The notes: generated by a model not told the origin, from the sequence alone. A stretch of 64,000 nucleotides of DNA from Bacteroidia bacterium (GCA_026003235.1 BPGW01000009.1:43437-107436), one strand, 5' to 3'. Shown: positions 1 through 9,190, counted from the stretch's first letter. Translations and numbers: made by a program.

Positions 1-1
1 C

Positions 2-1174
2 GATGCCTCTTTTTGTAGTGAGGGCTACACCTGGGACACAAGCCCTTTGAATCGCTTTCTGACCTGGGATCCGGACACAGGCCTGCTGGTTGCCGAAGCG
101 GGAGTAAGCTTATATGCCGTGATCCAACGCTTCTTGCCTGAAGGGTGGTTTCCGCCGGTGGTGCCCGGCACGCAGTTCGTGACCCTGGGAGGGGCCTTCG
201 CCAGCAACATCCATGGTAAGAACCACCATGTGAACGGTGCCTTCGCCGACCATGTGGCGTGGATAGACTTGCTCCTACCGTCAGGCGAAATTCGGCGGCT
301 GGACCCCTCAGACCCGCTCTTCTGGGCTACGGCAGGTGGTATGGGACTCACAGGCATTGTACTCCGCTTAGCCTTGCGGCTCCAGCGCGTCCCCAGCGCC
401 TATATCGCCAATCTCGTCTATCGTCCCGCCGACTGGGAAGCTCTCCTAAGCGTTCTACTTGAAGAGGAGATGCACTACCCCTTTGCCGTGGCCTGGGTAG
501 ACCATACCGACAGGCGAGGTAAGGGCGTGGTGCATCTGGGGCGCTTCGCCGAGGTGGAGGAACTTCCCCCGGCTTGGCAAAAGCACCCTTTTCGGACCCT
601 TCGGGCTGGGCTGTGGCGCGTGCCCTCTTGGCTGACGGTGCCAGCTTTCGGACGCCTCACAGCGCCCCTGATCAGCAAGGTCTACCGACTGCGCCATACC
701 CCTGGCCAAAAGCTTCTGCCCTACGCCCCCTACTTCTTCCCCCTGGATGGGGTAGGAGAGTGGAACCGCCTTTGGGGCCCCCGAGGGTTCGTCCAGTTTC
801 AGTTTGTGGTGCCCATGCAAACAGGACTGGAAAGGGTCTGGAGACGATTGCAGAAGGCCCCGGCACGCAGCTTCCTCACCGTCCTCAAGCGGTTGGGGGC
901 TCAACGCGGACCGTTGGCTTTTTCAGGGCCTGGGTGGACTTTGGCGATAGATCTCCCTGCCACTGAAGCCGTCTTTCGGTTTCTACGCTCGCTCACCGAT
1001 CTCGTCTTAGCCGAAGGCGGCCGTATCTACCTCACCAAAGACAGCCTCCTTCACCCCGAGCAGTTTCGGGCCGCTTATCCCGAGTGGGAAGCCTTCCTCC
1101 AAATCAAAGCCTCCGTGGACCCGCATTACCGCCTTCGTTCGGACCTCAGTCAGCGCCTGGGCCTGCAGCCCTAA
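2..1174 (+). CDS. FAD-binding oxidoreductase, DprE1-like (5' partial)
   Basis: The frame is open from base 2, so the gene begins before the window and the TTG at 47 is not its start. The visible N-terminal part reads DASFCSEG, matching the end of the GRGRSYGDAS FAD-binding loop of the vanillyl-alcohol-oxidase fold. It is followed by PGTQFVTLGGAFASNIHGKN, a string typical of DprE1 and related sugar oxidases. About 390 residues are present and only a few dozen N-terminal residues should be missing. Family knowledge: DprE1 oxidises decaprenyl-phosphoryl-ribose together with a short-chain dehydrogenase (DprE2), usually next door; that partner would lie upstream of the window. A role in lipid-linked sugar or cell-surface polymer synthesis is inference and fits the membrane glycosyltransferase-like gene downstream. 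A generic sugar-lactone oxidase is the alternative. Confidence 0.85.
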   Translation, partial: DASFCSEGYTWDTSPLNRFLTWDPDTGLLVAEAGVSLYAVIQRFLPEGWFPPVVPGTQFVTLGGAFASNIHGKNHHVNGAFADHVAWIDLLLPSGEIRRLDPSDPLFWATAGGMGLTGIVLRLALRLQRVPSAYIANLVYRPADWEALLSVLLEEEMHYPFAVAWVDHTDRRGKGVVHLGRFAEVEELPPAWQKHPFRTLRAGLWRVPSWLTVPAFGRLTAPLISKVYRLRHTPGQKLLPYAPYFFPLDGVGEWNRLWGPRGFVQFQFVVPMQTGLERVWRRLQKAPARSFLTVLKRLGAQRGPLAFSGPGWTLAIDLPATEAVFRFLRSLTDLVLAEGGRIYLTKDSLLHPEQFRAAYPEWEAFLQIKASVDPHYRLRSDLSQRLGLQP

Positions 1175-1232
1175 GCAGGTTCGCTTCTTTCCTTACTTCC
1201 CTCTTTCAGACGGGACTCCACCCCCAGGGGCC

Positions 1233-1240
1233 TATCTTTG
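1233..1240 (+). promoter_or_regulatory. -7 element TATCTTTG of the DUF2723 gene
   Basis: Exact match to TAnnTTTG, the -7 element of the Bacteroidota primary sigma factor. Only 6 nt separate it from the ATG at 1247, so the transcript should start at or next to the start codon. Confidence 0.75.
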
Positions 1241-1246
1241 TGCCCG

Positions 1247-4213
1247 ATGGACTATCCAAAGCAAACTCGTCTCTTCGGGGGTCTCGTCTTTGCGGTAGCG
1301 CTCCTCACTTACGGCCTCACCGTAGCACCTACCGCCAGTTTCTGGGATTGTGGGGAGTTCATTGCGACCGCCAACGAACTGGAAGTACCTCACCCGCCTG
1401 GAGCCCCTCTCTACCTTGTCGTAGCCCGCATTTTTGCCATGTTAGCCCCTTCTCCTGAGAAGGTCGCCCTTTTCGTGAACGGGGTGAGCGTACTGGCGGG
1501 TGCCCTCACTTCGCTCCTGATTGCCTGGATCACCATGCACTTTGCCAAGCGGGCCCTGGGACAGCCCGAAAGCCTCCGAGTGGGCTTTGCTGGCTTGATC
1601 GCAGGCCTGGTGTGCACCTTCACCGATTCCGTCTGGTTCAACACCGTAGAAGCCGAAGTGTATGCCCCCAGCGCTTTCTTTACCGCGCTGGTGGTGTGGC
1701 TCATGTGCGTGTGGGAAGAGACCCCCAGCCCACGCCGCCAAAATCAGCTCCTGATCCTGATTGCATTCGTTTTCGGCCTTTCCATAGGCGTGCACCTGCT
1801 GAATCTGCTTACCCTGCCGGCGCTGGCGCTGATGTACTACTTCCGCAAGGCCGAAAAGCCAACCTGGAAAGGCGCCCTGATAGCCTTCTTAGCTGGAGGG
1901 GCCCTTCTTGGATTTCTTCAGTATGGCGTGATCCAATACACCGTATCGCTGGCTTGGCCCTTGGAAAAAGGGCTCGTTGGCACCGAAAATCCCCAGACCG
2001 GCGAAATAACCGGTTTAGGCTTGCCCTACGGAAGCGGATTGGCGCTTTTTATTGTGCTTCTCTTTACCGTCCTGACGCTGCTGGTGATCTATGCAGAAAA
2101 GCGCCAACACCCCCTGCTCAGTACCGCAGCCCTCAGCTTGCTTTTTGTATACCTGGGCTACTCCACCTATGCGGTAATCTTCTTGCGCTCCCAAGTAAGC
2201 CCCCCCATTGACGAAAACGACCCGGGCAATGTGCCGAACTTCCTCAGCTACCTCAAACGAGAACAGTACGGCGAAACGCCCATCCTCTGGGGCACCCTCT
2301 ACAACGCTATGCCCATAGACTACGACGAGAAAGGGGAGATTTTCCTCCGATATCCGAATTCCCCTCGCTATGTCTACGAAGGGCCACGCCTGGGATACAA
2401 GTATGCCAGCAAAGACTACCGGTTCTTTCCTCGCATGTGGAGCCCCTCCCATTATGCAGGGCAAGGCCCCTTCAGCTACATCAACTACGTCAAAAACAAG
2501 GGAGCCGACCCCCAAAACCCTTACGACGACAAGCCTACCGGCATGGAGAACCTGAAGTTCTTTTTTGACTACCAGCTCTACCACATGTACATCCGCTACT
2601 TCCTCATGAATTTTGTGGGACGAGAGTCGGAGGTGCAAGACAGCCGATGGGAGAGCGGACTGGAGCTGGCCCGGCTGCGGAAACTCCCCGCTCACCGAAA
2701 GAAGGACCCTTCTAAAGCGCATTATTATGGCTTGCCGCTTCTGCTTGGGCTTCTGGGGGCAAGCTGGCAATGGGGCCGTAACCGCCGGCATTTTGCGGTC
2801 ATCGCCACGCTCTTTTTCCTCACAGGTATAGCCATCATCCTCTACCTCAACCAGCCCCCTAACCAACCCCGGGAACGGGACTATTCCTATGTGGGGTCTT
2901 TCATCACCTTTGCTATCTGGGTAGGGCTGGGGGTGATTGCGCTCGCTGAAGGGGCCGAAAAGCTCCTTCGGCGCAACGCAGATACGATCGTAGGGGTGGC
3001 TTCGTTGGGGGTGCCCCTCCTCATGGCAGCTAAGAACTGGAAGTGGCACTCCCGCGCCGGCAATTATGTGCCGCCCGATAGCGCGTACAACTTCCTCATC
3101 TCCTGCCCCCCCAACGCTATCCTTTTCACCAACGGCGACAACGACACCTTCCCCCTCTGGTACCTGCAAGAGGTAGAGGGGGTTCGCACCGACGTGCGGA
3201 TCGTGAACCTGAGCCTGCTCAACACCGACTGGTACATCGCCCAGCTCAAATACCAATCCAGCAACGAAGCTCCCCCCGTGCCGATTTCTATCTCGGATGA
3301 AGTATTCATGGGGGAGAAGAGCGCTACGCTACCTGTCCAAAGCCAAACGCTGGTCTTGCCTGTGGATAAAACCGCCTTCCTGCAGAACTACCCCGAAGCT
3401 CAGCGCTTTGCGCCCGAGAGCCTGGCTGATACCTTGCGCTGGCAAATGCCCGTGCGAGGCGGAGAGAAAAACAGCTACCTCCTCAAGCAAGACTACATGA
3501 CGATGGACATTGTGCTGACCAACCTTCGGCAAGGATGGAAGCGCCCCATCTGCTTTGCCAATACGCTGCCTTCCTTTAGCTATTTGGGCCTGCAAGACTA
3601 CCTGTACATGCGAGGCACCGTGTACGAGCTTTTGCCCCTCAAGCCCCAAGGCGGCCCCAAAGGCAGCATTTACAACGCAGCGATCCAGGATAGCTTCACC
3701 TACGACCTCCTCACCAAGGTATACCGGTACCGAAACCTCAACCGACCCGACATCTTCTACGACAGCAACACCCAGCGCATGATCGCCAACTACCGTTCGG
3801 TCTTCTATCGCCTGGTAGATTACTACACTCAAAAGGCAGACACCTTGCGCAGCGACACCCTTGAGGCCCAAAAGCTGCGAGAAAAGGGCAAAAACCTCCT
3901 ACAGTTTCTTCAAAAAACCATCTCTTGGGAAAGCTGCCCCCTTGAGCCGTATCAAATCGCCCAGGAAGCGGGCCTGTGGTTAGGTCTGGGCAGCCAAGAC
4001 GAAGCCCAAAAGCTCTACCGGCAAGCCCTCCAGATGCTCAAAGAAGAAGTGGCCTACGCCAACTACGCTAAGCAGCCGCTGGACGAGATGAGCCAGTACG
4101 GCATAGAGATGGTGGCGCGGGGAGCCATGGGACTGAGGGATTCGCTCCTTGTCCGGGAAGCCCTGGACCTGTATGAAAAAAGCCGTTCTTTGGGCATTCC
4201 TTCTCGCCGCTAA
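1247..4213 (+). CDS. DUF2723 multi-spanning membrane protein (glycosyltransferase-like)
   Basis: A 988-residue protein. The N-terminal half carries many hydrophobic segments and the DUF2723 signature: FWDCGEFIATANELEVPHPPG near residue 30, as in Bacteroidota relatives and in TMEM260-like O-mannosyltransferases. The acidic pair in this first loop corresponds to the catalytic region of GT-C enzymes. A soluble C-terminal half follows a second membrane block and ends in helical repeats. The ATG at 1247 was chosen over the in-frame TTG at 1238 because TATCTTTG ends at 1240. Family members are thought to transfer sugars from lipid carriers to proteins, but the substrate here is unknown. It shares the + strand with the DprE1-like oxidase upstream. 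The next gene starts inside its 3' end, so those two are probably cotranscribed. Confidence 0.88.
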   Translation: MDYPKQTRLFGGLVFAVALLTYGLTVAPTASFWDCGEFIATANELEVPHPPGAPLYLVVARIFAMLAPSPEKVALFVNGVSVLAGALTSLLIAWITMHFAKRALGQPESLRVGFAGLIAGLVCTFTDSVWFNTVEAEVYAPSAFFTALVVWLMCVWEETPSPRRQNQLLILIAFVFGLSIGVHLLNLLTLPALALMYYFRKAEKPTWKGALIAFLAGGALLGFLQYGVIQYTVSLAWPLEKGLVGTENPQTGEITGLGLPYGSGLALFIVLLFTVLTLLVIYAEKRQHPLLSTAALSLLFVYLGYSTYAVIFLRSQVSPPIDENDPGNVPNFLSYLKREQYGETPILWGTLYNAMPIDYDEKGEIFLRYPNSPRYVYEGPRLGYKYASKDYRFFPRMWSPSHYAGQGPFSYINYVKNKGADPQNPYDDKPTGMENLKFFFDYQLYHMYIRYFLMNFVGRESEVQDSRWESGLELARLRKLPAHRKKDPSKAHYYGLPLLLGLLGASWQWGRNRRHFAVIATLFFLTGIAIILYLNQPPNQPRERDYSYVGSFITFAIWVGLGVIALAEGAEKLLRRNADTIVGVASLGVPLLMAAKNWKWHSRAGNYVPPDSAYNFLISCPPNAILFTNGDNDTFPLWYLQEVEGVRTDVRIVNLSLLNTDWYIAQLKYQSSNEAPPVPISISDEVFMGEKSATLPVQSQTLVLPVDKTAFLQNYPEAQRFAPESLADTLRWQMPVRGGEKNSYLLKQDYMTMDIVLTNLRQGWKRPICFANTLPSFSYLGLQDYLYMRGTVYELLPLKPQGGPKGSIYNAAIQDSFTYDLLTKVYRYRNLNRPDIFYDSNTQRMIANYRSVFYRLVDYYTQKADTLRSDTLEAQKLREKGKNLLQFLQKTISWESCPLEPYQIAQEAGLWLGLGSQDEAQKLYRQALQMLKEEVAYANYAKQPLDEMSQYGIEMVARGAMGLRDSLLVREALDLYEKSRSLGIPSRR

Positions 4214-5099
4214 GGCCCAGGTGCTGTGGATAGAACGAGCCTCGGAGGCGTCCAGCCTCCCTCTCCAAGCCCAAGCGTATCGCATAAGCTCAGAGGAGTG
4301 GGTTTTCGCCATCAAGCTGAACCTAACCTCCTGGCTTCCTTACGGTTTTGACTCCAGCGTGCCTATACGGGCCGAACTGATAGACGAAAAGGGGCCTTTG
4401 GCTGAGACCCTTTTCACTGTGCCGCTGGAGCCCCACTGGCAGGGTAGCTGGCGATGGAAGCTGACGCACCAGCCCCACTCTACCTGGGTAGGCTTGCAAG
4501 TAAGCTGCCCAGAAGCGCCTGAAGGGCCGTTTTTTACGCAATTTGCTTGGCCGGCGGAGCCGACCGGTTTCTGGGTAGAGAGCGCTTCCACCTTGCTCAC
4601 GCCGCCCGTGGAAGTCAAACGCCCCGACGGCACCGCCGAAAAAGTTTCCCCCGGCCAAGCTCGGTGGGAGGCTTACTTCGTGCCGGCCCCCGTAGATACA
4701 AGCCTGCCCCTCCCTCCTTACCTGCTCAAACGAAAAAAGAAATCCCCTCTCGTTTCGTCCTCCTGCGCTTGGCACTTGCGAGGAGACACAAGCCGGGTAT
4801 TTTGGACTTGCCGGTGGCCCGCTCGGCCTTACGCCGCACCTGGAGGAACCCTCCCTCAGCCAGCCCCAGACCAATGGGAAGCCGCCTTCCAACGGTTTTC
4901 GGATCGCAAGCCCGGCGACCGCTCCGACCGGGGGCTGATCTTTCTCTTCGTAGGGGAACCTCCCCTCCGCCTCTTGACCCTCTCCAGCGAAGTGTGGGTT
5001 TACCCTGACGAGCGACTTAGCTTTCACTTCGTCTACGAAGAGGGCACTTGGAAGCTGGTGCGGAAACTGGAATACCAAGGCCTGTGGAAAAAACGGTAG
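4173..5099 (+). CDS. Secreted protein with a degenerate GWxTD-like domain
   Basis: 308 residues, starting with a short signal peptide (MKKAVLWAFLLAAKAQ). The ATG at 4173 lies 41 nt inside the end of the DUF2723 gene; the longer ATG at 4149 would add nine polar residues ahead of the signal. The C-terminal part (about residues 235-300) has the layout of the Bacteroidota GWxTD domain: an amphipathic helix, then a segment where GWKTDRG is replaced by GDRSDRG, then a strand-rich tail with the VGEPP and EVWVY patterns. The middle is rich in Pro and Trp and matches nothing I know. GWxTD proteins are exported and of unknown function. The assignment to that family is inference from pattern alone. Confidence 0.7.
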   Translation: MKKAVLWAFLLAAKAQVLWIERASEASSLPLQAQAYRISSEEWVFAIKLNLTSWLPYGFDSSVPIRAELIDEKGPLAETLFTVPLEPHWQGSWRWKLTHQPHSTWVGLQVSCPEAPEGPFFTQFAWPAEPTGFWVESASTLLTPPVEVKRPDGTAEKVSPGQARWEAYFVPAPVDTSLPLPPYLLKRKKKSPLVSSSCAWHLRGDTSRVFWTCRWPARPYAAPGGTLPQPAPDQWEAAFQRFSDRKPGDRSDRGLIFLFVGEPPLRLLTLSSEVWVYPDERLSFHFVYEEGTWKLVRKLEYQGLWKKR

Positions 5100-5801
5100 T
5101 TTTCAACCTACGCGCCTTACGCCGAGCGCTGGAAGGCGGCGCTTCGGTGGAAAAAATCCTCCTTCTCCAAGGTCAGGCGCCTCCTCGCGAGCTGTGGCAC
5201 CTCATCAAAAAGTATGAGCTGTCCTTCCAGCATGTGCCGCCTGGCCAGCTTCCGAAAGGGCAGGCTTGGGTGGCCTACCTTAGCCCGCTACCCCTCTATG
5301 CTCTTGAGGCTTGCCTTGCCGAACCCCCTCAGGGCGTGGCGCTGGCGCTGGTAGGCCTGACCGACCCCCACAATGTAGGGGCTATCTGCCGCCATGCCGC
5401 CGCTTTCGGGGGTGACGTGGGTGTTTCTGCGCAGCGAAGGAACTCCCCTCCTCTCCAACGAAACCATATGGCGCAGCAGCGCAGGGGCTTTGCCCCACCT
5501 AAAGTTTGTTCGCACCCCCCATCTGCGGCAGTCGCTGCGAAAGCTTAGGGAAGCAGGCTGGCACGCGGTAGGGACCGTGCGGCCGACTTTCTCGGGCGCC
5601 TTGCCCTACCGAACCTGGTCTTGGGAAAAGCCCACGCTTATCCTGCTGGGCAGCGAAGAGAAGGGCCTGCCCCCCGAATACCTGGCAGAATGCGAGCGGC
5701 TCCTCACGATTCCACACACCCCGCACGTAGAGTCGCTCAACGTAAGCGCAGCCGCAGCCATCTTACTGGCAGAGGCGTACTTTCACCAAGAGGGACGGTA
5801 G
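5084..5801 (+). CDS. SpoU/TrmH-family rRNA 2'-O-methyltransferase (frameshifted)
   Basis: Two overlapping frames make one 238-residue SPOUT enzyme once one base is removed from the G5 run at 5408-5412. The first frame gives the substrate-binding N-terminus (FNLRALRRALEGG) and ends in the conserved DPHNVGAICRHAAAFG. The second continues with the central strand, GSEEKGLPPE and SLNVSAAAAILLAE, which together form the knotted AdoMet pocket. The conserved SLNVS and GxEGxGL-type motifs mark the RlmB/TrmH group, which methylates a ribose in 23S rRNA. The GTG start at 5084 gives a 16-nt overlap with the gene upstream; an ATG at 5048 is possible but adds non-homologous residues. The gene ends 2 nt before the convergent thiolase stop. 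A sequencing indel is the likely cause of the break. Confidence 0.85.
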
Positions 5802-5803
5802 CT

Positions 5804-6982
5804 TTATAGGAGCAGCTCAACCACCACGGCAGAAGCCCCTCCCCCTCCGTTGCAGATCCCGATAGCGCCATAACGCCCCCCAATGTGGCGTAGCGCAGTC
5901 AGAAGCGTCACCAGAATCCGTGCGCCACTCGCTCCCAAGGGATGTCCCAGCGCTACGGCCCCCCCTAAGATGTTGAGCTTTTCTTCGGGAATGCCCAAAA
6001 GCTTTTGATTGGCCAGGGCTACGGCCGCAAAGGCTTCGTTGATCTCAAAGGCGTCTATTTGCTCAAGCTTGAGCCCTGCCCGGGCTAAGGCCTTTTGGAT
6101 AGCGTCCGTAGGGGCAATGGTGAACCATTCCGGCTCGCGGGCAGCATCCGCCCAGCTTAGGATGCGGGCCAGAGGGGTGAGGGCATATCGTTTGAGGGCC
6201 GCTTCGCTGGCCAGAATCACCGCCGCAGCCCCATCGTTGATCTTGGAAGCGTTGGCCGCCGTAATGGTGCCATCGGGCCTAAAGGCAGGCTTGAGCGTAA
6301 GCATCTTCTCAAAGTTGGCTTTGCCGGGCTCTTCGTCTTCGGCCACCTCTTGGGTCTTACCTTTTACGGTTACCGGCACAGGCACAATTTCCTGCGCAAA
6401 AAGGCCTTTTTTCTGCGCTTCCTGCGCCCGCTGGTACGAACGCATCGCATAAGCGTCCTGCATCTGGCGCGTCAGGCCGTAAGTAGCTGCGCAGGTTTCG
6501 GTGACTTCGCCCATGGTGAGGCCGCAGTACGCGTCTTGGAGGCCGTCCCGCAGGATGCTGTCTATGAGGGTGGTGTGGCCGTAACGATAGCCTGTTCGGA
6601 CTCCGGGCGCATAAAAGGGGGCTAGGCTCATGCTTTCCATGCCGCCGGCGGCGATCACTTCGGCTTGGCCCAGCGCTATCGTCTGGGCCCCCAGCATCAC
6701 CGCCTTAAGGCCCGAAGCGCAAACTTTGTTGACAAGGGTGGCAGGAACCGTAGGAGGCAAACCGGCTTTGAGGGCCACTTGGGTGGCCGGCGCTTGCCCC
6801 AAATTAGCCGAGAGGACATTGCCCCAATATACCTCTTCAACCGCTTCTGGCGGCAGGTTGGCTTGGGCCAGCGCCGCTTGAAGGGCGATCGCTCCCAGCT
6901 CCGTAGCCGGTACGGCGCTAAGAGAGCCTAAAAAGCTCCCAATCGGCGTGCGTCGAGCGGCGACAACGTAAACGGACTGCAT
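5804..6982 (-). CDS. Acetyl-CoA C-acetyltransferase (thiolase)
   Basis: 392 residues, the standard thiolase length. The acylated cysteine is in NKVCASGLKAV near residue 90. The C-terminal half has NEAFAAV, GGAVALGHPLGASGARI and the second catalytic cysteine in CNGGGGASA. It condenses two acetyl-CoA or cleaves acetoacetyl-CoA. A broad-range 3-ketoacyl-CoA thiolase is less likely, because no other beta-oxidation gene is near. The ATG lies 4 nt after TAACTTTG. That element overlaps the stop codon of the metallophosphoesterase upstream, so the two genes are closely packed but this one has its own promoter. It converges on the RNA methyltransferase with a 2-nt gap. Confidence 0.95.
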   Translation of the reverse strand: MQSVYVVAARRTPIGSFLGSLSAVPATELGAIALQAALAQANLPPEAVEEVYWGNVLSANLGQAPATQVALKAGLPPTVPATLVNKVCASGLKAVMLGAQTIALGQAEVIAAGGMESMSLAPFYAPGVRTGYRYGHTTLIDSILRDGLQDAYCGLTMGEVTETCAATYGLTRQMQDAYAMRSYQRAQEAQKKGLFAQEIVPVPVTVKGKTQEVAEDEEPGKANFEKMLTLKPAFRPDGTITAANASKINDGAAAVILASEAALKRYALTPLARILSWADAAREPEWFTIAPTDAIQKALARAGLKLEQIDAFEINEAFAAVALANQKLLGIPEEKLNILGGAVALGHPLGASGARILVTLLTALRHIGGRYGAIGICNGGGGASAVVVELLL

Positions 6983-6986
6983 TGCC

Positions 6987-6994
6987 CAAAGTTA
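6987..6994 (-). promoter_or_regulatory. -7 element TAACTTTG of the thiolase gene
   Basis: Four nt upstream of the ATG at 6982. Its first three bases are also the TAA stop of the upstream metallophosphoesterase. Confidence 0.75.
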
Positions 6995-8197
6995 GCGCGC
7001 ACCGCTCACAAAAAAAGCTCGCACTCGCAAGCCCTGGGCCGTTTGCTCCTGAAGAAGGTACACCCCATCGGGCCACTCACTAAGTGAGGGAGGACGGACC
7101 CCTTCGTACAGGAGCTGACCCGTGAGGGTCAAAAGGCGGTAGCCCAGCCGCTCAGGCTTTGCCTCAGACCTGCTCTCCAACGCAGAAACCTGCGTAGCGT
7201 CACCCCAAACCCGAAAAATCCGGAATTGCCCCTGCGTAGCGTCTTTATTAGCGGGGGTCTCCACACACCGCGCAAAGGTTTCCCCTGTAGGCCGGTAAGT
7301 AAGCGGGTAGTCCGCCCCACGGTGAAGGTGCCCCGCTATCCAAACCCGAACCTGGCTGCGATGCGGGTAAAGAAGGCTCATGATGCGGTCGTACTCCTGG
7401 GGAGAAAAACTATTGGCACCGCTCACAGGTGAGTTGAGAAGGGGGTAGTGGCACAAGAAAACCAGGGGGAAAGGCTGGGCGGCGCTAAGAAGCGTATCCA
7501 GAAAGCGAATCGTGCCCCCAGGAAAGTCGTGGAGGTCCGCCTGAGGCCCTACCCCCGCCTGACCCAAAGGCGCTGGCTGGCGACTTACCCCATCTACCCC
7601 CACAAACCGCAGCCCTCCATACACAAAGGTAAAATTATGAAACCGACTCCGGAAACCGGTCTCTGGATTGGGGACCGAGTAGGTGAGGGAAGCTCCTTCC
7701 CAGGCCGAAACTCGTTGAGAAAAGCGCTGCCTGGCATCTGCGAAAAGCATGGCTGCCAAACTATCGCCCCAGGCATAGGACGCCTCATTAGAAGCGCTTA
7801 CGTAGGGCCACACATCGTGGTTGCCGATAAGAGGCAAGTAGGGCAGCCCCGCCGAATCCATCAAGGCCCTAAAGCGCAGGTATTCCGAACGCTCCCCGCT
7901 GTCTGTCAAGTCGCCGGTCACCACGATGAAAGCCAGCTTTTCGGCTTGCCAGTTTTGCTGAAGCCAATGCAAAGCCTGCCGAAGAGCCTCTACGCTATAG
8001 CCCCCCTCAGCGCCGGTTAGCGTATCAAGATAACCTGGCGTGCCGTAATCCCCTTGGTTCTCCCCTATGTGCACATCCGTCAGCTGCACAAAACTCCACA
8101 GATGAACCGTATCACGAGCCGGATCACCATGATAGCGAATATCCCAGTACAGGACATTTTGGGCAGCCAGCAGCGTGAAGCCCCACCAAAAGCGCAT
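6992..8197 (-). CDS. Secreted metallophosphoesterase with a probable T9SS type A tail
   Basis: 401 residues. A short signal peptide ends near LLAAQ. The calcineurin-like metal-site motifs appear in order: QLTDVHIGE, VTGDLTDSGE, LIGNHDVWP, CHYPLL and AGHLHRGA. After about residue 310 a strand-rich C-terminus ends in GQLLYEG and WPDGVYLL patterns, as in Por secretion tails, so export through the type IX system is likely. The substrate cannot be read from the sequence; acid-sphingomyelinase-like phosphodiesterases and 3',5'-cAMP phosphodiesterases share these motifs. The ATG at 8197, 3 nt after TAATTTTG, is preferred to the TTG at 8203, which would lie within the promoter element. Confidence 0.87.
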   Translation of the reverse strand: MRFWWGFTLLAAQNVLYWDIRYHGDPARDTVHLWSFVQLTDVHIGENQGDYGTPGYLDTLTGAEGGYSVEALRQALHWLQQNWQAEKLAFIVVTGDLTDSGERSEYLRFRALMDSAGLPYLPLIGNHDVWPYVSASNEASYAWGDSLAAMLFADARQRFSQRVSAWEGASLTYSVPNPETGFRSRFHNFTFVYGGLRFVGVDGVSRQPAPLGQAGVGPQADLHDFPGGTIRFLDTLLSAAQPFPLVFLCHYPLLNSPVSGANSFSPQEYDRIMSLLYPHRSQVRVWIAGHLHRGADYPLTYRPTGETFARCVETPANKDATQGQFRIFRVWGDATQVSALESRSEAKPERLGYRLLTLTGQLLYEGVRPPSLSEWPDGVYLLQEQTAQGLRVRAFFVSGAR

Positions 8198-8200
8198 GAG

Positions 8201-8208
8201 CAAAATTA
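8201..8208 (-). promoter_or_regulatory. -7 element TAATTTTG of the metallophosphoesterase gene
   Basis: Three nt upstream of the ATG at 8197, one of the shortest spacings in the window. It lies back to back with the element of the divergent iron transporter gene. Confidence 0.7.
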
Positions 8209-8246
8209 GCTACTTTAGCTTTGTCCTTCTGACCCTACAAGAGGAG

Positions 8247-8254
8247 TACCTTTG
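8247..8254 (+). promoter_or_regulatory. -7 element TACCTTTG of the ferritin-VIT1 gene
   Basis: Followed by CAGG and then the GTG at 8259. It decides the start: the upstream ATG codons in frame (8175, 8196) lie before the promoter. Confidence 0.75.
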
Positions 8255-8258
8255 CAGG

Positions 8259-9134
8259 GTGATAGCCGAAGCTCTCCGATACGCCCGAGAAGAACTCTTC
8301 AACACCCACCTGTACGAATGGCTGGGGAGTCAGGTTTCTACCCCTTCACTCAAGAGCATCTTGCAAAAATTTGCCGCTGAGGAGAGAAAACATTACGACT
8401 TCTGGCGGCGATGGGTCTCTACCACCATCCGATATAACCGGCTTCGGCTTGTGTGGTACCAGCTCTTGGCGAAAGTCCTGGGCCCCACCTTTGTGCTGCG
8501 ACTCCTTGAAGAGCGAGAGCACGAGACCATCGCTGAGTATCGTCGGATAGCGGATCAGCTTCCAGAAGCCGAGCGGGCCGAACTTCTGCACCTCATCCAG
8601 GAGGAAGAGACGCATGAGACGGAGTTTTTGGCGGCTGTCCAGGAAAACGAAGGTCGGCTTCGGTATGTGGGCTTTATTGTGCTGGGGCTTTCTGACGCCA
8701 TCATTGAGGTGACGGGGGTACATGCTGGGTTTTTGGGGGTATCTCATCGGCCCCTTATTGCGGGGATAGCCGGACTCATTGTAGGGTTTGCGGCCTCTAT
8801 TTCCATGGGGTCGGCGGCCTACCTCCAAGCCAAGCAAAACACCCAGGTTTCCCCCCTCCAGTCGGCCCTCTACACGAGCGTAGCGTACCTCCTGGCCGTG
8901 GTTCTCTTAGCGCTGCCGTACTTTTTCCTGCCAAGGATGAGCCCAGCCTTCTGGAGCTCGGTAGGGCTGGCCCTGCTCCTGATACTGAGCTTTGTGTACT
9001 ACAGCAGCGTGCTTTTTGAGCGGCCCTTCGGGCGGGAGGCCCTGGAAAGCATAGGCGTGCTTGGAGCCACCGCCCTCCTTTCCTACGGGTTTGGCGAACT
9101 GCTGCGGTACCTTTTCCCCGAGGCAGCCCTCTGA
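8259..9134 (+). CDS. mbfA: Membrane-bound ferritin / VIT1-type iron exporter (MbfA-like)
   Basis: 291 residues with two domains. Residues 1-135 form a ferritin-like four-helix diiron domain, visible as spaced carboxylate-His motifs (EELFNTH, EERKHYD, EEREHET, EEETHETEF). Residues 140-291 are a VIT1/CCC1 membrane domain with GLSDAIIEVTGVHAGFLG and GFAASISMGSAAYLQ. In alpha-proteobacteria this fusion, MbfA, exports iron and protects from peroxide; here it probably stores or expels ferrous iron at the inner membrane. Start is GTG, set by the promoter element 4 nt upstream. It is divergent from the metallophosphoesterase. The membrane part looks complete, with no frameshift. Confidence 0.9.
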   Translation: MIAEALRYAREELFNTHLYEWLGSQVSTPSLKSILQKFAAEERKHYDFWRRWVSTTIRYNRLRLVWYQLLAKVLGPTFVLRLLEEREHETIAEYRRIADQLPEAERAELLHLIQEEETHETEFLAAVQENEGRLRYVGFIVLGLSDAIIEVTGVHAGFLGVSHRPLIAGIAGLIVGFAASISMGSAAYLQAKQNTQVSPLQSALYTSVAYLLAVVLLALPYFFLPRMSPAFWSSVGLALLLILSFVYYSSVLFERPFGREALESIGVLGATALLSYGFGELLRYLFPEAAL

Positions 9135-9182
9135 AATGCCAACTTGCGTCACGCATTGTTTTCTACTTGGCCTACGAACGCC

Positions 9183-9190
9183 TACTTTTG
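9183..9190 (+). promoter_or_regulatory. -7 element TACTTTTG of the OmpA-family gene
   Basis: Five nt before the ATG at 9196, which rules out the longer frame reaching back to 9061. Confidence 0.75.

Noticed and set aside
2015..3256. A 413-codon frame antisense to the DUF2723 gene
   Set aside because: Shadow frame; the + strand protein has clear family motifs throughout.
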